Shown: positions 61,720-64,000 of the stretch, piece by piece
Layout: each line of letters opens with the position of its first letter
How positions within the stretch are numbered: the stretch's first letter is position 1
From: Methyloligella sp050110875
GTDB lineage: Bacteria; Pseudomonadota; Alphaproteobacteria; Rhizobiales; Methyloligellaceae
Direction: 5' to 3'
DNA: 64,000 bases
NCBI GenBank assembly: GCA_050110875.1
Contig: CP188828.1
Span: 2,728,001-2,792,000 of the forward strand
Program-made: the position numbers and the translations under genes
The notes under the pieces: generated by a model
Databases searched by the model: none
Told to the model about the DNA's origin: nothing
Seen by the model: the letters and a program-made list of their open reading frames with translations, nothing else

Positions 61720-62667
61720 ATGTCGACGGATACCACGACGAAAGGCGGCGAAAGCCCCGCAGCCGAGGCGAAAGAGCGCGTCGCAGGCGATAGCCCGGTG
61801 CAGCGGGTCGGCGTGATCGGCGCCGGCCAGATGGGGAACGGGATCGCCCACGCCGTGGCGCTCGGCGGGTTCGACGTCTCGCTGAACGATCTGACGAAAG
61901 AGAAATACGACGCGGCGATGGAGACGATCGACAAGAATCTCGATCGTCAGGTGAATTCCGGCAAAATCTCCGAAGAAGAGAAGGAAAAGGCCAAGGGACG
62001 CATCACCTACGCCGAGTCCTATTCCGATTTCGCCGATGCAGATCTCATCATCGAGGCGGCGACGGAAGAGGAGACGGTGAAGCGCAAGATCTTCGTCGCG
62101 CTTTGCCCCTATCTCAAGCCCGAAGCCATCGTAGCCACCAACACCTCATCCATCTCCATCACCCGGCTTGCTGCGGCGACCGACCGGCCGGAGCGCTTCA
62201 TCGGGCTGCATTTCATGAACCCGGTGCCGGTGATGGAGCTGGTGGAGGTGATCCGCGGTATCGCGACGGAGGACGTGACCTTCGGCCGGGCCAAGGATTT
62301 CATCGCGTCGCTCGGCAAGACCATCGCGGTCTCCGAGGATTTCCCGGCCTTCATGGTGAACCGCATCCTGCTGCCGATGATCAACGAGGCGGTCTACACG
62401 CTGTATGAGGGCGTTGGGTCGGTCGATGCCATCGACACCGCCATGCGGCTCGGCGCCCATCATCCCATGGGCCCGCTGCAGCTCGCCGATTTCATCGGGC
62501 TCGATACCTGCCTGTCGATCATGCAGGTGCTTTACGAAGGGCTGGCGGATTCCAAGTACCGGCCTTGTCCGCTGCTGGTGAAATATGTCGAGGCCGGCTG
62601 GCTGGGCCGGAAATCGAACCGCGGTTTCTACGATTATCGCGGCGAGACTCCCATGCCGACGCGATAG
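61720..62667 (+). CDS. hbd: 3-hydroxybutyryl-CoA dehydrogenase
   Basis: 315 aa. Rossmann motif GVIGAGQMGNG at 31-41 after a 30-residue polar N-terminal extension. Family blocks: AATEEETVKRKIF, TNTSSISITRLA, HFMNPVPVMELVEVI, and DFPAFMVNRILLPMINEA with the DFIGLDTCL end. It interconverts acetoacetyl-CoA and 3-hydroxybutyryl-CoA, the precursor of both PHB and crotonyl-CoA. Co-transcribed with etfBA and followed by a terminator. Confidence 0.93.
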   Translation: MSTDTTTKGGESPAAEAKERVAGDSPVQRVGVIGAGQMGNGIAHAVALGGFDVSLNDLTKEKYDAAMETIDKNLDRQVNSGKISEEEKEKAKGRITYAESYSDFADADLIIEAATEEETVKRKIFVALCPYLKPEAIVATNTSSISITRLAAATDRPERFIGLHFMNPVPVMELVEVIRGIATEDVTFGRAKDFIASLGKTIAVSEDFPAFMVNRILLPMINEAVYTLYEGVGSVDAIDTAMRLGAHHPMGPLQLADFIGLDTCLSIMQVLYEGLADSKYRPCPLLVKYVEAGWLGRKSNRGFYDYRGETPMPTR

Positions 62668-62703
62668 GGCTTCGTCTCACCTTTTCAAATATTTGCTGTC
62701 TCA

Positions 62704-62726
62704 GGGCGCCTTGGAGCGCCCTTTTT
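62704..62726 (+). terminator. Rho-independent terminator after hbd
   Basis: Stem GGGCGC / GCGCCC with a 6-nt loop and TTTTT, 37 bp after the hbd stop. Confidence 0.8.
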
Positions 62727-62840
62727 GCATTGGAAGACGTCCCGGCCGCGAGAGGAACAGTTCTCTTGCGGTTGCGTTGCCAGACTGGACGCCCGGTTCT
62801 CATTCATCGGCGGGCATTTCGGGTCTGAGAGACGTGTCCC

Positions 62841-63812
62841 ATGTCGCTTTTGGAGACGCCGCTATCCTATCTGACCGGCGCTGGTGCGCGCGCCTATCCC
62901 GTGGTCGGCCTGACCTGGGGCGTGCTTGCCATATCGGTGGCGGTCGTCCTGATCGTCGGCGCGCTGCTGCTTCAGGGCGTGCTGAAGCGGCGGATGCGCT
63001 CAGAGGAGGAGGAGGCAGAGTCGAAACCGATCGATCGGCCGAGCTCGGGACTCCAATGGATCTATGTCGGGGTGGGCGTCTCCTCGATAGTTCTGCTGGC
63101 TTCGGCGGTCTGGACCATGACCACGCTGGCGGAGGTCTCGGCCCCGTCCGGCGAACCCGCTCTGACGATCGAGATCACCGCCCATCAATGGTGGTGGGAG
63201 GCGCGCTATCTCAGCGACCGGTCCGACCGCATCTTTACCACGGCGAACGAGATCCATATCCCCACCGGGGAGCCGGTGCGCTTCGTGCTGGGAAGCGGCG
63301 ATGTCATCCACTCCTTCTGGGTGCCGGCGCTGTTCGGCAAGACCGACGCGATTCCGGGCCAGATCAACCGCACCTGGCTTCAGGCGGACGAGACCGGCGT
63401 CTATCGCGGTCAATGCACCGAATATTGCGGGGCCCAGCACGCCAAGATGGGGTTCACCGTGGTCGCCGAGAGCCCGGCGGATTTCAAGATGTGGCGGGAC
63501 GCGCAGCTTCAACCTGCAGAAGAGCCGGCAGAGGGAACACCGGCGGCGAGGGGCGAAAAGATCTTCACGGCGCGCTGCGGCGGGTGCCACAGGGTGCGCG
63601 GCACGGTGGCCGGCGGCGCGCTCGGGCCCGATCTCACCCATCTGATGTCCCGCGGCATGATCGCGGCCGGAAGCATGGAGAATACGACGGCCAATCTCGC
63701 CGGCTGGATCGCCGATCCGCAAGCGGTCAAGCCCGGCACGCAGATGCCGACCATGCCGCTGTCCGGTGCGGAGCTGAATGCCGTGGTGACCTATCTCGAA
63801 GGTCTGAGCTGA
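62841..63812 (+). CDS. ctaC: Cytochrome c oxidase subunit II with fused cytochrome c domain (caa3 type)
   Basis: 323 aa. Two transmembrane helices (about 20-48 and 72-95) precede the periplasmic CuA domain with ligands His157, Cys192, Cys196, His200 and Met203 (GQCTEYCGAQHAKM). A C-terminal cytochrome c domain carries CGGCH (246-250) and a distal Met in the GTQMPTMP region. The fusion defines caa3-type heme-copper oxidases. No signal peptide is evident; helix 1 likely serves as an anchor. ctaD follows at 10 bp. Confidence 0.93.
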   Translation: MSLLETPLSYLTGAGARAYPVVGLTWGVLAISVAVVLIVGALLLQGVLKRRMRSEEEEAESKPIDRPSSGLQWIYVGVGVSSIVLLASAVWTMTTLAEVSAPSGEPALTIEITAHQWWWEARYLSDRSDRIFTTANEIHIPTGEPVRFVLGSGDVIHSFWVPALFGKTDAIPGQINRTWLQADETGVYRGQCTEYCGAQHAKMGFTVVAESPADFKMWRDAQLQPAEEPAEGTPAARGEKIFTARCGGCHRVRGTVAGGALGPDLTHLMSRGMIAAGSMENTTANLAGWIADPQAVKPGTQMPTMPLSGAELNAVVTYLEGLS

Positions 63813-63822
63813 GGAGAGACGG

Positions 63823-64000
63823 ATGGCGACGGCTTCGGATACGGCAAATGGCGATCTGATCGGCGATATTCCGATCGTGAAGCCGACCGCTGCTCTGAAG
63901 CGCCGGCTGGAGGCGATCTGGGGCGATCCGCCGGGGCTCGCCGGTTTCTTTTCCACCGTCGATCACAAGCGGATCGGCATCCGCTATCTGGTCACCTCGT
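63823..64000 (+). CDS. ctaD: Cytochrome c oxidase subunit I, N-terminal part (truncated by window)
   Basis: 59 residues visible. After a polar N-terminal extension the sequence reads GLAGFFSTVDHKRIGIRYLVTS, the standard entry to helix I of subunit I. Start ATG with GGAGAG upstream, 10 bp after ctaC. The rest lies outside the window, so heme and CuB ligands cannot be checked. Confidence 0.92.
   Translation, partial: MATASDTANGDLIGDIPIVKPTAALKRRLEAIWGDPPGLAGFFSTVDHKRIGIRYLVTS

Noticed and set aside
62585..63859. 424-codon plus-strand frame overlapping hbd, its terminator and ctaC
   Set aside because: Crosses a terminator and reads Arg/Gly-rich noise over ctaC, whose copper and heme ligands all fit the other frame.

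Overview
The window is high-GC (by eye about 63-65%) and densely coded. It looks like a chromosome segment from an alphaproteobacterium, most likely a methylotroph of the Hyphomicrobiales (Rhizobiales). Reasons: metX-metW; the lysA-lptM-argH/tlpA block next to a TIGR02302-type envelope protein; the glnII/gstI pair; and a full serine-cycle cluster with ethylmalonyl-CoA (EMC) pathway genes nearby. All calls come from reading the translations and context. No database search was possible, and the genus cannot be named.

Layout. 1-20 kb is housekeeping: methionine (metW, metX), histidine/tyrosine (hisC, tyrC), lysine and arginine (lysA, argH) synthesis, plsC, ftsEX, a zinc-ribbon membrane protein with hpt, TIGR02302, a TlpA thioredoxin, a CAP lipoprotein and a D,D-carboxypeptidase. 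19.2-32.4 kb is the serine cycle: glycerate 2-kinase (gckA) diverges from fhs(ftfL)-sgaA-hprA-mtdA-fchA-mtkA-mtkB-ppc-mcl, which ends at a strong terminator. 32.4-38.6 kb holds dispersed repeats, a cupin, GSII (glnII) with a readable sigma-54 promoter facing its putative translational inhibitor gstI, ppa, tRNA-Leu(CAA) and a PQQ-type sugar dehydrogenase. 38.8-43.2 kb is a PHA synthase - enoyl-CoA hydratase/phosphotransacetylase - acetate kinase operon. 43.3-49.2 kb carries membrane, redox, iron-storage (bfr, bfd), DNA-repair and signalling genes. 49.6-62.7 kb is the EMC block: ethylmalonyl-CoA mutase (ecm), crotonyl-CoA carboxylase/reductase (ccr), methylsuccinyl-CoA dehydrogenase (mcd), a cobalamin adenosyltransferase, etfBA and 3-hydroxybutyryl-CoA dehydrogenase. 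The window ends in ctaC and the start of ctaD.

How it fits together (inference from known pathways). Formate-derived C1 units enter through Fhs, FchA and MtdA. SgaA, HprA, GckA, Ppc, MtkAB and Mcl run the serine cycle and release acetyl-CoA plus glyoxylate. Acetyl-CoA is either stored (PhaC), exchanged with acetyl phosphate/acetate (Pta/AckA), or passed through 3-hydroxybutyryl-CoA and Ccr, Ecm and Mcd to regenerate glyoxylate. The adenosyltransferase supplies the Ecm cofactor and EtfBA takes electrons from Mcd. Not seen here: glyA, enolase, malate dehydrogenase, methanol dehydrogenase, phaA/phaB, epi and mesaconyl-CoA hydratase.

No rRNA, CRISPR array, transposase, integrase or phage gene was seen. 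The most notable non-coding features are the glnII sigma-54 promoter, several inverted repeats at regulatory positions, a terminator with a duplicated 3-prime arm, and two clusters of dispersed palindromic repeats at about 32.4-33.3 and 49.4-49.6 kb.
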